Position numbers and translations under genes: made by a program. Below are positions 27,606 through 36,465 of a stretch of 64,000 nucleotides of DNA, one piece after another. Positions within the stretch are counted from its first letter, which is position 1. Every line of letters begins with the position of its first letter. The stretch is from NCBI RefSeq assembly GCF_026616195.1, contig NZ_JANHDH010000003.1, positions 620,001 to 684,000 on the forward strand, read 5' to 3'. Under the pieces are notes generated by a model that worked only from the letters and a program-made list of their open reading frames with translations, made no database searches and had not been told where the DNA came from. This stretch comes from Haloarchaeobius amylolyticus. GTDB lineage: Archaea; Halobacteriota; Halobacteria; Halobacteriales; Natrialbaceae.

Positions 27606-27761
27606 CCCCCTTCCCCCCTCTCCCTGTAAGTAGTCTCCTCAGATACTTAAGTGTAGTATGCTGAGTTATCGCAATTTCAGGATAACTGTCCGGGGGTTTG
27701 AACCGGAGAAATTGTGGAAAAAGAAGAAATAAGGTTATTTATATCACTGGCACAGGATAGC

Positions 27762-28541
27762 CTACAGGCGGCGAGCCTCGAAGTCGCCGTCGCTGTGGTA
27801 GCCGAGGCCCTCCCATTCGATCTGGACCTCGATGCCGCGGTACTCGAGCTCGCGGGTGGACTGGTCCTTCGCGCTCCATTCCAGGCGCGCACCGGCGATC
27901 TTGAGGTCGAGTTCGAGCGACTCGGGGTCCCACTCGAAGTCGACGAGTCGGCCGCGGTACTCGACCTCGTTTCCGTCGTCCTCGAACTTCGTCCCGAGGT
28001 CCGAGGCCGCCTCGAACTCCACGTCGTACAGGTGGTCGACCTCGAAGTCGATGTAGTCGCCGTCCGCGACGGCGCTCAACTCGACGCTCTCGCCGCCGTC
28101 TTTGGTCTCGAACTCGATGTAGATGCCGTAGTCGTTGACCTCGAACTCCACGTCGAGGTCGCCGCCGTGGGTCTCGAACATGAGCCCGCCCCACTCGAAC
28201 TCGACGTCCCCGTTGTCGTCGCGCTCGTAGTCGAGCAGGTAGCCGCTCCCGGCAGGCCCGAGTATCGGTTCGTTCGTCTCGTCCGGGGCACCGACGGCCG
28301 GGTCCGCCGGGGCCGCGTCGGGGCCGGGTGATGCGGCCGGTGTCTCGGCACCCGCACTCGGGCCCGGGCTCGCGGCGGGCGATTGCCTGCCCGGGTTGGC
28401 CGCGGGCGAGACCTCGCGCGTGTTCTCGACGTTCGACTGCAGGGCACCGTCTGCCGCGAGTTTCCCGCCGACGCCCATCGAGAGTGCTGCGAGCGCAGTG
28501 CCCGCGTACTTGAGATACTGCCGCTTCGAAGTAGCTGCCAT
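27762..28541 (-). CDS. Acidic beta-repeat protein (family A, copy 2)
   Basis: 259 residues. Tat-like signal TSKRQYLKYAGTALAALSMG (KR, not RR) without AxA-Cys lipobox. A Pro/Ala/Ser-rich linker (about 35-90) leads to the repeat domain starting YLLDYERDDNGDVEFEWGG and continuing with alternating acidic/hydrophobic strands. The tail is SDGDFEARRL, closest to copy 1. First gene on the left of the nine-copy array; its 3' end faces the large Bat-type regulator gene. Function unknown. Confidence 0.8.
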   Translation of the reverse strand: MAATSKRQYLKYAGTALAALSMGVGGKLAADGALQSNVENTREVSPAANPGRQSPAASPGPSAGAETPAASPGPDAAPADPAVGAPDETNEPILGPAGSGYLLDYERDDNGDVEFEWGGLMFETHGGDLDVEFEVNDYGIYIEFETKDGGESVELSAVADGDYIDFEVDHLYDVEFEAASDLGTKFEDDGNEVEYRGRLVDFEWDPESLELDLKIAGARLEWSAKDQSTRELEYRGIEVQIEWEGLGYHSDGDFEARRL

Positions 28542-28576
28542 TGAATTGCCTCCACTGTATACCAGGCGGGTATGCG

Positions 28577-28610
28577 CTATAAGGTATCAAATTACTGTCT
28601 GGTGTGGACG
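28577..28610 (-). promoter_or_regulatory. Promoter of family-A copy 2
   Basis: Plus-strand CTATAAGGTATCAAATTACTG begins 36 bp from the start codon. The box at GTTAC spacing is degenerate (GTAGG). Confidence 0.6.
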
Positions 28611-28709
28611 TAGGCTCGGGTCATATCGTTACCATCCCGGTACGACTACGATTACGTGGAGTGTTCACGGAACAAAGGAATCCGGTTGGGACGGTGGCTG
28701 ACAGCGTCC

Positions 28710-29411
28710 TCAGACGCGCCGGGCCTCGAACTCGCCCTCGCCCGAACCGCCGTGGTACTGGCCGTACGCGGGGTTGTTGTGGGTGCTGGCGTCCCACTCG
28801 AGCAGGACGTTGCGACCCCGGTAGTCGAACTGGTCGCCGTCCCAGTCGAGGTAGACCGCACCGCGGATCTCGAGTTTGTGGTCGTCGGGTTCCCACTCGA
28901 ACTTGATGCGCGAGGCGTGGAACTCGATGTCCCCGTCGTCCTCGAACTTCCGGCCGTCGGCGACGGCCTCGAAGTCCACGTCGTAGTTGCCCCGGACCTC
29001 GAACTCGATGACGTCGCCGTCGACGACGAGCTCCAGGTCGAGGTCGTCGCCGAACTCGTCAGTCTCGAAGTCGATGTAGACGCCCGGCTCGTTCGCCGTG
29101 AACTCGATGTCCTGGTCGTTGTTCTCTGTCTCGAACTCGACGCCGTCCCAGTAGAACTCGATGTCACCGTTGGGGTCGCGCTCGTACTCGAGGGCCGCGC
29201 CGACGGCTGCGCCGAGCAGCGGTTCGCTGGCCGACTCCGGTGTCGCGGCGGGTGCCGCGTCACTGCCGGTTCTGGTCGCGGTCGCCACCGTCGACTCGGG
29301 GGCCACGTTCGGCACCGTCGAGCCCGCGAGCTTCCCGCCCAGTGTGAACGAGGCTGCCGCGAGCGAGGCACCGGCGTACTTCAGGTACTGTCGCTTGGAT
29401 AGGTCTGCCAT
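28710..29411 (-). CDS. Acidic beta-repeat protein (family A, copy 3)
   Basis: 233 residues from ATG 29411, which places LSKRQYLKYAGASLAAASFT at the N-terminus; an in-frame upstream start at 29447 would cross the promoter. The linker is short. The domain begins LEYERDPNGDIEFYWDGVEF. Before the terminal GEFEARRV there is a small Asn/Tyr/Gly insert (HNNPAYGQYHGGSG) that recalls the Tyr/Gly-rich proteins at 42.6-48.3 kb. Confidence 0.78.
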   Translation of the reverse strand: MADLSKRQYLKYAGASLAAASFTLGGKLAGSTVPNVAPESTVATATRTGSDAAPAATPESASEPLLGAAVGAALEYERDPNGDIEFYWDGVEFETENNDQDIEFTANEPGVYIDFETDEFGDDLDLELVVDGDVIEFEVRGNYDVDFEAVADGRKFEDDGDIEFHASRIKFEWEPDDHKLEIRGAVYLDWDGDQFDYRGRNVLLEWDASTHNNPAYGQYHGGSGEGEFEARRV

Positions 29412-29444
29412 AGTCCTCCTGTACGTACAGATGCGCGGTTCGTA

Positions 29445-29481
29445 CATTAAGCATCAAATTACTGAAAACTCGTCTCGTTAC
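29445..29481 (-). promoter_or_regulatory. Promoter of family-A copy 3
   Basis: Plus-strand CATTAAGCATCAAATTACTG is followed after 12 bases by GTTAC (29477-29481) within CGTCTCGTTAC. It lies 34 bp from the start codon. Confidence 0.7.
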
Positions 29482-29564
29482 AGGGGTGAGAGGACCGGGT
29501 GGTTCGATGCCTACCGGAACGGTACGATTCGGTGGAGACCGGGACCCACGTGCCCCAGCACGCG

Positions 29565-30251
29565 TCAGCCCACGTACCGGGCCTCGAAGGTCCCGGGTCT
29601 GTCCGGGGTCCCGCGCCGCCAGTCGATGCGGACCAGCCGGTCCCGGTACTCGAACTCGTCGCCGTCCCAGTCGAGGTGGGCCGGGCCGCGTATCTCCAGG
29701 TCGACCCGGCGCGGGTCCCACTCGACCCGGAGCAGGTCGCCCGCGTACTCGATGGCTCCACGGTCGTTCTCGAAGGAGCGGCTGGGGCCGATGGTCGCCA
29801 CGTCCACGTCGTCGGGGCCGGCGACCTCCAGGTCGAGGCCGACGCCGCCGACCAGCACCGTCAGTTCCAGGACGCTCCCGTCCCCGGCGGCCTCGAGGTC
29901 GAGGGAGAACTCGCCGTCCTCCACGAGGAACTCCACGTCGCGGTCGCCGTCCTCGCTCTCGAACTCGACGCCCGCCCAGCGGAAGTCCACGTCGCCGTTC
30001 TCGGCGCGGTCGAACGCGAGCGCGTCGCCGGGTCGGAGCCCGGCGAGGTCTGTGGGCCTTCTGGGCGGCTCCCGGGCGAACGCCGGGGGATCACCCGGCT
30101 CGGCACCACCATCACCGGCAGTCGGGTCCTGCTCGCTTGTTGTGGGACCGCCAGACCCGTCCAGGGCCACCAGCCCGCCGACACCCAGTGTGAGCAGGGT
30201 CAGCCCTGCCCCGGTGTACTGCAGGTACGCGCGTCTGGAGATGTTTCCCAT
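29565..30251 (-). CDS. Acidic beta-repeat protein (family A, copy 4, divergent, true RR signal)
   Basis: 228 residues from ATG 30251. It is the only family-A copy with a classical Tat motif, ISRRAYLQYTGAGLTLLTLG. The domain start is altered to LAFDRAENGDVDFRWAGVEF and the tail to GTFEARYVG. It has more Arg and Pro and fewer Asp/Glu alternations than its neighbours, so it is the most diverged array member. Same strand and spacing as the others. Confidence 0.75.
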   Translation of the reverse strand: MGNISRRAYLQYTGAGLTLLTLGVGGLVALDGSGGPTTSEQDPTAGDGGAEPGDPPAFAREPPRRPTDLAGLRPGDALAFDRAENGDVDFRWAGVEFESEDGDRDVEFLVEDGEFSLDLEAAGDGSVLELTVLVGGVGLDLEVAGPDDVDVATIGPSRSFENDRGAIEYAGDLLRVEWDPRRVDLEIRGPAHLDWDGDEFEYRDRLVRIDWRRGTPDRPGTFEARYVG

Positions 30252-30692
30252 ACCCTCGACTCCGTGCAGACTACGACGCTCGCCGAACCGATAAGCTATC
30301 AGATAACTGGTTCGTGGGTCGGTTACCGCCCCGAAACGTGCTCGCAAGTGACCGGCTGGAGTCCTGCGTGATTCCGGGGTGGTACACGCCGAACAGGCCC
30401 TCCATCCCGGATATCACTAAAAAGAAAGGGCGGCTTATGCGGCGGCCAGAGTGGCGCGTCAGACGGAGAATTCGACCGCGAGACCGTTCAAAGCCGCGTA
30501 ACCCCTGGTTACTCGGTCACCGGGAGGGAGTTCCCGGGTGGCCACCGGCGGGCACCAGCGACGGCCCGGTGACAACTCCTCGGCTGGGGACGGTACGATG
30601 CGGCCATCTGGCACGCACTGGGGAATCCTGTCGAAAAAACGGTGTCTGCTGTGTCAGCAGTCGATATGGCCTGGTCGAGTGTGGGAGTCGAG
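30252..30692. other. Intergenic region with promoter of copy 4
   Basis: 440 bp without a credible gene. Plus-strand CGATAAGCTATCAGATAACTG (30289-30309) followed by GTTAC at 30322 is the promoter of copy 4. An A-rich stretch (CACTAAAAAGAAAGG) lies near 30416-30430. The remainder, about 30440-30680, shows nothing recognisable and lies downstream of copy 5. Confidence 0.5.
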
Positions 30693-31448
30693 TTAGATGC
30701 GGCGTGCCTCGAACTCGTCGTCGCTGCCGTTGCCCCATTCCCACTCCATCAGGACGTCCTCGCCGGCGTACTCCAGCTCGGTCTCGTCGAAGTCGATCAT
30801 GATACGGCCGTCGGCGTACTCGAAGTCGAGGCCGTTGTCCATCTCGAGCTCGAGCTTGACCGCGCCCTTGATCTCGAGTTCCTGGCTGTCCTCGTCGTAC
30901 TCGAAGTCGAGGAAGCGTCCGCGGTACTCGATGTCGCGGCGGTCGTCCTCGAACTGGTGACCCTGGCCGTCGGACTCGAACTCGACGTCGCCGTCGTCGT
31001 ACTCGAAGGAGATGTACTCGTTGCGGAACGCGATGTCCAGCTCGACGTGGTCGCCGTCGTCGTCCATCTCGAGGTCGACGTAGACTTCACTGTCTTCGAC
31101 GGTCAGCTCGAGGCTCTCACCGTACATGTCGGTCTCGAAGTCGACGCCAACGTCGTCGAGATCGATGTCACCGTTGTCGGTCTCGAACGAGAGGTACGCC
31201 CAGTCGAACTCGATGTTGCCGTCGTCGTCGCGCTCGTAGTCGAGGATGTCACCGACGCCGGCGGGGCCCAGGATGGGCTCCGGGGCTGCTTCGGCGCTCG
31301 GCTTCGCTGCGGGTGCGACCTCGGTGGTCGACTGGACGCTCGACTGGAGCGAACCATCCGCGGCGAGCTTGCCACCGACGCCCAGCGAGAGGGCGGCGAG
31401 GGATGCGCCGGCATACTTCAGGTACTGTCGCTTGGAAAGGTCTGCCAT
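30693..31448 (-). CDS. Acidic beta-repeat protein (family A, copy 5)
   Basis: 251 residues. LSKRQYLKYAGASLAALSLG signal, Ala/Pro linker, then ILDYERDDDGNIEFDWAYLS and strands such as VYVDLEMDDDGDHVELDIAF and ISFEYDDGDVEFESDGQG. The block after EDDRRDIEYRGRFLDFEYDE is shared almost word for word with copies 7 and 10. It ends DDEFEARRI. The GAGG leader is about 8 nt before ATG. Confidence 0.8.
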   Translation of the reverse strand: MADLSKRQYLKYAGASLAALSLGVGGKLAADGSLQSSVQSTTEVAPAAKPSAEAAPEPILGPAGVGDILDYERDDDGNIEFDWAYLSFETDNGDIDLDDVGVDFETDMYGESLELTVEDSEVYVDLEMDDDGDHVELDIAFRNEYISFEYDDGDVEFESDGQGHQFEDDRRDIEYRGRFLDFEYDEDSQELEIKGAVKLELEMDNGLDFEYADGRIMIDFDETELEYAGEDVLMEWEWGNGSDDEFEARRI

Positions 31449-31482
31449 TTCAGTGCCTCGTTCTAACGAAGGTCGGCTTCAG

Positions 31483-31520
31483 GTATTAAGCATCAAATAA
31501 CTGTAAGGTCGTCTCGTTAC
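31483..31520 (-). promoter_or_regulatory. Promoter of family-A copy 5
   Basis: Plus-strand TATTAAGCATCAAATAACTG is followed after 12 bases by GTTAC at 31516-31520, inside GGTCGTCTCGTTAC. It is 35 bp from the start codon and a near-consensus member. Confidence 0.72.
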
Positions 31521-31728
31521 GTCTGCGAGATTCCGCGAAGAAAACGAACGTACCTGGGGTGGAGTCGACCGTGTGGCCGACACGCCGGCTTCACCCGGCC
31601 GTCGGTGTCGGAACCGGTGTCGTGACCGCTCGGGATGGGCCCGCATCGACGCAGTAGTCAGGAGGCAATCGGTGTCCGTGCGTCTGGGCCGGTCCCGGGC
31701 CACGCGCGGGCCGGGTTCTGCTGCGGGC

Positions 31729-32508
31729 TCAGATACGACGTGCCTCGAACTCGTCCTCCGAGTGCGACTGGCCGTAGCCGTGGCTGCCGCCGCGCCACTC
31801 CCACTCGAAGATGACGTCCTCGCCGGCGTACTCGAGTTCGGTCTCGTCGAAGTCGACGACGATGCGGCCGTCTGCGTACTCGAAGTCGAGGCCGTCGTCG
31901 ACCTCGAGTTCGAGCTTGATGGCGCCCTTGATCTCCAGTTCGCCGGAGTCCTCGTCGAACTCGAAGTCGAGGAAGCGTCCGCGGTACTCGATGTCGCGGC
32001 GGTCGTCCTCGAACTGGTAGCCGCCACCGTCGGACTCGAACTCGACGTCGCCGTAGTCGTACTCGAAGGAGATGTACTCGTTGCGGAACGCGATGTCCAG
32101 CTCGAGCTGCTCGCCGTAGTCGTTGAACTCGAGGTCGACGTAGACCTCGCTGTCCTCGACCGTGAACTCGAGGCTCTCCTTGCCGAGTTCGGTCTCGAAG
32201 TCGACGCCGACGTCGTCGAGGTCGACGTCACCGTCGTCGGTCTCGAACGAGAGGTAGACCCAGTCGAACTCGATGTTGCCGTAGTCGTCGCGCTCGTAGT
32301 CGAGGATGTCCCCGACGCCGGCGGGGCCGAGGATGGGCTCGGGTGCCGCCTCGGTGCCGGGCTTGGCCGCGGGCGCGACCTCGGTTGTCTCCTTGACGCT
32401 CGACTGGAGCGAGCCGTCCGCGGCGAGCTTGCCGCCGACGCCCAGCGAGAGGGCGGCGAACGACGCACCCGCGTACTTCAGATACTGACGTTTGCTGATG
32501 TCTGCCAT
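31729..32508 (-). CDS. Acidic beta-repeat protein (family A, copy 6)
   Basis: 259 residues, close to copies 5, 7 and 10. The signal is ISKRQYLKYAGASFAALSLG and the domain starts ILDYERDDYGNIEFDWVYLS. A short insert GGSHGYGQSHS precedes the EDEFEARRI tail. It has strongly alternating strands with one acidic residue facing each hydrophobic one, and no Cys. Confidence 0.8.
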   Translation of the reverse strand: MADISKRQYLKYAGASFAALSLGVGGKLAADGSLQSSVKETTEVAPAAKPGTEAAPEPILGPAGVGDILDYERDDYGNIEFDWVYLSFETDDGDVDLDDVGVDFETELGKESLEFTVEDSEVYVDLEFNDYGEQLELDIAFRNEYISFEYDYGDVEFESDGGGYQFEDDRRDIEYRGRFLDFEFDEDSGELEIKGAIKLELEVDDGLDFEYADGRIVVDFDETELEYAGEDVIFEWEWRGGSHGYGQSHSEDEFEARRI

Positions 32509-32542
32509 TTCAGTGCCTCGTCCGTACAGACGGGTGTATCAG

Positions 32543-32580
32543 ATATTAAGTATAAAATAACTGGCCTGAACTTACGTAAC
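32543..32580 (-). promoter_or_regulatory. Promoter of family-A copy 6
   Basis: Plus-strand ATATTAAGTATAAAATAACTG has a box GTAAC at 32576-32580 at the same 12-base distance. It is 35 bp from the start codon. Confidence 0.68.
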
Positions 32581-32770
32581 TGGGCCGCAAGTACCCGGTA
32601 CTGGACATGTCTGTTTCCTTGCTGTCACGCTCGTCGTAAGTTCAGGCGCGTTCCCGGAGGCGGACGCCGGCGGAGTTCGGGCCGACGCGGTCGCTCGTGG
32701 TCGGGGGAAAGCTCGAAAAATACCGGGTCTCCGCGGTCGCGAAGAGGGAGTGGCTGGTGTGCGGGGGTGT

Positions 32771-33550
32771 TCAGATACGGCGGGCTTCGAACTCGTCCTC
32801 GGAGTAGCGCCGTCTGAGAGCGTTGTTGCCACCGCGGTACTCCCACTCGAACATGACGTCTTCGCCGACGTACTCGAGTTCGGTCTCGTCGAAGTCGACC
32901 GCGATGCGGCCGTCTGCGTACTCGAAGTCGAGGCCGTTGCCGACCTCCAGCTCGAGCTTGATGGCGCCCTTGATCTCGAGTTCCTGGCTGTCCTCGTCGT
33001 ACTCGAAGTCGAGGAAGCGTCCGCGGTACTCGATGTCGCGGCGGTCGTCCTCGAACTTGTGGCCACCACCGTCGGACTCGAACTCGACGTTGCCGTAGTC
33101 GTACTCGAAGGAGATGTACTCGTTGCGGAACGCGATGTCCAGCTCGAGCATGTCGCCGTAGTCGCTGAACTCGAGGTCGACGTAGACCTCGCTGTCCTCG
33201 ACCGTGAACTCCAGGTGCTCCTGGCCGAGTTCGGTCTCGAGGTCGACACCCACGTCGTCGAGGTCGACGTCACCGTCGTCGGTCTCGAACGAGAGGTAGA
33301 CCCAGTCGAACTCGATGTCACCGTCGTCGTTGCGCTCGTAGTCGAGGATGTCACCGACGCGAGCGGTGCGCAGGATGGGCTCCGGCGCTGCCCCGGCTCC
33401 CGGCTTCGCTGCCGGTGCCAGTTCGGTGGTCGACTGGACGCTCGACTGGAGTGTGCCATCCGCGGCGAGCTTGCCACCGACGCCCAGCGAGAGGGCGGCG
33501 AGGGACGCGCCGGCGTACTTCAGATACTGTCGCTTGGAAAGGTCTGCCAT
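32771..33550 (-). CDS. Acidic beta-repeat protein (family A, copy 7)
   Basis: 259 residues. It has the LSKRQYLKYAGASLAALSLG signal and ILDYERNDDGDIEFDWVYLS. An arginine-containing insert GGNNALRRRYS precedes EDEFEARRI. Most of the domain is the same as copies 5 and 6, so recent duplication or gene conversion is likely. The insert before the tail is the most variable part among copies 3, 6 and 7. Confidence 0.8.
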   Translation of the reverse strand: MADLSKRQYLKYAGASLAALSLGVGGKLAADGTLQSSVQSTTELAPAAKPGAGAAPEPILRTARVGDILDYERNDDGDIEFDWVYLSFETDDGDVDLDDVGVDLETELGQEHLEFTVEDSEVYVDLEFSDYGDMLELDIAFRNEYISFEYDYGNVEFESDGGGHKFEDDRRDIEYRGRFLDFEYDEDSQELEIKGAIKLELEVGNGLDFEYADGRIAVDFDETELEYVGEDVMFEWEYRGGNNALRRRYSEDEFEARRI

Positions 33551-33584
33551 TTCAGTGCCTCACACTATGGAAAGCCGGATTCGG

Positions 33585-33622
33585 ATATGAAGTATCAGAT
33601 AACTGTGTGGTCGTCTCGTTAC
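33585..33622 (-). promoter_or_regulatory. Promoter of family-A copy 7
   Basis: Plus-strand ATATGAAGTATCAGATAACTG is followed after 12 bases by GTTAC at 33618-33622, inside GGTCGTCTCGTTAC as in copy 5. It is 35 bp from the start codon. Confidence 0.7.
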
Positions 33623-33791
33623 CGGCCGGAGAGTCCGTCAGGGTGCACCAGAACCCACAGAAGGCATCCGATTCGCGGCCAGTGAGAGGACATGTCGGGG
33701 GCCGTCGCTACTCGTGCTGGGACGACCGGCAAAAGAACTCGTGTGGACCGCACACGTCGTCACGAGGCCGCAAGCGTTCCGGACGGGTCGC

Positions 33792-34598
33792 TCAGATGCG
33801 GCGGGCCTCGAACTCGTCGTCGGTGCCGTAGTCGACGTACTCCCACTCGAACATGACGTCCGTGCCGGCGTACTCCACGTCCAGCGAGCTGACGTCGATG
33901 TCGACGGCGATGCGCCCGTCGACGTAGTCGACGTCGAGCTCACCGCTCTCGGTCCATTCGATGTCGGCGCGGATGGCACCCGATATCTCCAGTTCCCACT
34001 TGTCGCCGCCGTCGGTCTCCTTGAACTCGAACTTGAGGCGGCGGCCCTGGTACTCGATGTCCCGGCTGTCGTCCTCGGCCTCGAACTGGTGACCGCTCCC
34101 GTCGGACTCGAACTCGACGGTCGGCCCGTCCGCGTCGAACTCGAAGGAGACGTACTCGTCGCGGAGCGCGAAGTCGAGCTCCACCGAGTCGATACCGCCG
34201 CTCTCGAGCACTTCGAGGTCGAAGTAGAGTTCGCTGTCCTCGACGAGCATCTCCAGTGCGTCGAAGTCGTCACCGCCGTCGACGGTCGCTTCGATGTCGA
34301 CGCCGACGTCCTCTATCTCGAACGAGCCGTCGCCCTCGGATTCGAACGAGAGGTAGCCCCAGTCGAACTCGACCGCGCCGTCGTCCTTGCGCTCGTAGTC
34401 GAGGATGTCTCCCACGCCCGCGCCGCGGAGGATGGGCGTCGCTTCGGGGTTCGCCCCTGCCGAGGGGGCGAGTCCGGTCGTCTCACCGACTGCAGCCAGC
34501 GGGCCGTCCGCTGCTAGCTTGCCACCGACGCCCAGCGAGAGGGCGGCGAGGGATGCGCCGGCATACTTCATGTATTGTCGCTTCGATAGGTCTGCCAT
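33792..34598 (-). CDS. Acidic beta-repeat protein (family A, copy 8)
   Basis: 268 residues from ATG 34598, matching the LSKRQYMKYAGASLAALSLG start of its neighbours; a longer start at 34646 would run through the promoter. The domain starts ILDYERKDDGAVEFDWGYLS and has small insertions between strands (for example EVLESGGIDSVELDFALRDE), which make it the longest array copy. It ends DDEFEARRI. Confidence 0.78.
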   Translation of the reverse strand: MADLSKRQYMKYAGASLAALSLGVGGKLAADGPLAAVGETTGLAPSAGANPEATPILRGAGVGDILDYERKDDGAVEFDWGYLSFESEGDGSFEIEDVGVDIEATVDGGDDFDALEMLVEDSELYFDLEVLESGGIDSVELDFALRDEYVSFEFDADGPTVEFESDGSGHQFEAEDDSRDIEYQGRRLKFEFKETDGGDKWELEISGAIRADIEWTESGELDVDYVDGRIAVDIDVSSLDVEYAGTDVMFEWEYVDYGTDDEFEARRI

Positions 34599-34631
34599 TT
34601 CAGTGCCTCGCGTGGAGACTAGCCACCTTCG

Positions 34632-34670
34632 GATATCAAACCTCAAATAACTGAGTGGTCGTCTCGTAAC
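34632..34670 (-). promoter_or_regulatory. Promoter of family-A copy 8
   Basis: Plus-strand ATATCAAACCTCAAATAACTG is followed after 12 bases by GTAAC at 34666-34670 within GTCTCGTAAC. It is 34 bp from the start codon. Confidence 0.68.
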
Positions 34671-34702
34671 CGCCCCGGAACGTCCGGTCGACCCGGAACC
34701 GC

Positions 34703-35479
34703 TCAGATACGGCGCGCCTCGAACTCGTCGTCGCCGTTCTCACGCCACTCCCACTCGAAGGCGACACCCTCGCCGCTGTACTCGAGTTCCGTGGTGTCGA
34801 AGTCGATGAAGACGCGGCCGTCTGCGTACTCGAAGTCGAGCCCGTCGTCGACCTCGAGTTCGAGCTTGATGGCGCCCTTGATCTCCAGTTCGCCCTTCGC
34901 CTCGTCGTACTCGAAGTCGAGGTAGCGACCCTTGTACTCGATGTCGCGTCTGTCCTCCTCGTACTGGTAGCCGGTCCCGCTGGATTTGAAGTCCGTGTCG
35001 CCCGCGTCGAACTCGAAGTCGATGTACTCGTCGCGGAACGCGATCTCGATCTCGCAGTAGTCGCCCTCGCGGTCGAACTCCAGGTCGACGAACACCTCGC
35101 TGTCCTCGACGGTCAACTCGACGAAACTGCTGTCGAGGTCGGTCTCGAAGTCGACCCCGATGTCGTCGAGGTCGATGTCGCCGTCGTCGGTCTCGAAGGA
35201 GACGAACTCCCAGTCGAACTCGATGTTCCCGTAGTCGTCGCGCTCGTAGTCGAGTACCTCGCCGATACCGACGGGGCCGACGATGGGTTCGGGGACCGCC
35301 TCGGTGTCGGGGGTGGCCGCGGGGGTGACCTCGCTGGTCTCCACGACGTTCGCGGTCTGTTCGTCCACGCTGGACTGGAACGCGCTCCCGGCCGCGAGTT
35401 TCCCGCCGACACCGAGCGAGATCGCGCCGAGTGACGCCCCAGCGTACTTCAGGTACTGCCGCTTGGAAAGGGCTGCCAT
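34703..35479 (-). CDS. Acidic beta-repeat protein (family A, copy 9)
   Basis: 258 residues. It has the LSKRQYLKYAGASLGAISLG signal and a longer Thr/Val/Ala linker (TANVVETSEVTPAATPDT). The domain starts VLDYERDDYGNIEFDWEFVS. It carries a single Cys in GDYCEIEIAF, unusual for the family. It ends DDEFEARRI. Spacing to copy 8 is only about 100 bp and contains just the copy-8 promoter. Confidence 0.8.
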   Translation of the reverse strand: MAALSKRQYLKYAGASLGAISLGVGGKLAAGSAFQSSVDEQTANVVETSEVTPAATPDTEAVPEPIVGPVGIGEVLDYERDDYGNIEFDWEFVSFETDDGDIDLDDIGVDFETDLDSSFVELTVEDSEVFVDLEFDREGDYCEIEIAFRDEYIDFEFDAGDTDFKSSGTGYQYEEDRRDIEYKGRYLDFEYDEAKGELEIKGAIKLELEVDDGLDFEYADGRVFIDFDTTELEYSGEGVAFEWEWRENGDDEFEARRI

Positions 35480-35512
35480 ATCGATTCCTCAGAGCAACAG
35501 AAGAACCGCAGG

Positions 35513-35551
35513 GTAATCAACTATCAAATTACTGTGACGTACGGTCGTTCC
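35513..35551 (-). promoter_or_regulatory. Promoter of family-A copy 9
   Basis: Plus-strand GTAATCAACTATCAAATTACTG has a one-mismatch box GTTCC at 35547-35551 at the conserved 12-base distance. It is 34 bp from the start codon. Confidence 0.62.
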
Positions 35552-35676
35552 GCCCCCGGAGGTACGTCGCCGAAGGTGGCTTACCTGGCGGTAGACGACG
35601 TCTCGTCGTCGGGTCGGAGTGTCCTGAAAAAACGGCCGAAGGATGCCAGAGTGTCGGAAGGGGTTGCTCGTGGGGT

Positions 35677-36432
35677 CTAGATGCGGCGGGCCTCGAACTC
35701 GTCGTCGCTGCCGTTGCCCCATTCCCACTCCATCAGGACGTCCTCGCCCGCGTACTCGAGCTCCGTGGTGTCGAAGTCGATGGCGATGCGGCCGTCGGCG
35801 TACTCGAAGTCGAGACCGTTGTCGGTCTCCAGTTCGAGCTTGATGGCGCCCTTGATCTCGAGTTCCTGGCTGTCCTCGTCGTACTCGAAGTCGAGGTAGC
35901 GGCCGCGGTACTCGATGTCGCGGCGGTCGTCCTCGAACTGGTAGCCGCCACCGTCGGACTCGAACTCGACGTCGCCGTACTCGTACTCGAAGGAGATGTA
36001 CTCGTTGCGGAACGCGATGTCCAGCTCGAGGTTGCCTCCGTTGTCGTTCATCTCGAGGTCGACGTAGACCTCGCTGTCCTCGACTGTCAGCTCGAGGTGG
36101 TCGCTGTAGACGTCGGTCTCGAAGTCGACGCCGACGTCGTCGAGGTCGACGTCACCGTCGTCGGTCTCGAACGAGAGGTACGCCCAGTCGAACTCGATGT
36201 TCCCGTAGTCGTCGCGCTCGTAGTCGAGGATGTCACCGACGCCGGCCGGGCCGAGGATCGGCTCGGGAGCGGCTTCGGTTCCGGGCTTGGCCGCGGGTGC
36301 GACCTCCGTGGTCTCCTTCACACTGGACTGGAGTGTCCCGTCGGCGGCGAGTTTGCCGCCAACGCCCAGGGAGAGAGCCGCGAGAGATGCACCGGCGTAC
36401 TTCAGATATTGTCGCTTGGAAAGGTCTGCCAT
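35677..36432 (-). CDS. Acidic beta-repeat protein (family A, copy 10)
   Basis: 251 residues, last copy on the right and nearly the same length and layout as copy 5. The signal is LSKRQYLKYAGASLAALSLG and the domain starts ILDYERDDYGNIEFDWAYLS. Its strands and the EDDRRDIEYRGRYLDFEYDE block are shared with copies 5 and 7. It ends GNGSDDEFEARRI. Beyond it the array stops and a winged-helix gene follows. Confidence 0.8.
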   Translation of the reverse strand: MADLSKRQYLKYAGASLAALSLGVGGKLAADGTLQSSVKETTEVAPAAKPGTEAAPEPILGPAGVGDILDYERDDYGNIEFDWAYLSFETDDGDVDLDDVGVDFETDVYSDHLELTVEDSEVYVDLEMNDNGGNLELDIAFRNEYISFEYEYGDVEFESDGGGYQFEDDRRDIEYRGRYLDFEYDEDSQELEIKGAIKLELETDNGLDFEYADGRIAIDFDTTELEYAGEDVLMEWEWGNGSDDEFEARRI

Positions 36433-36465
36433 GTTTCCTCCACTCTATACCCAGGCCGGTTTCGG

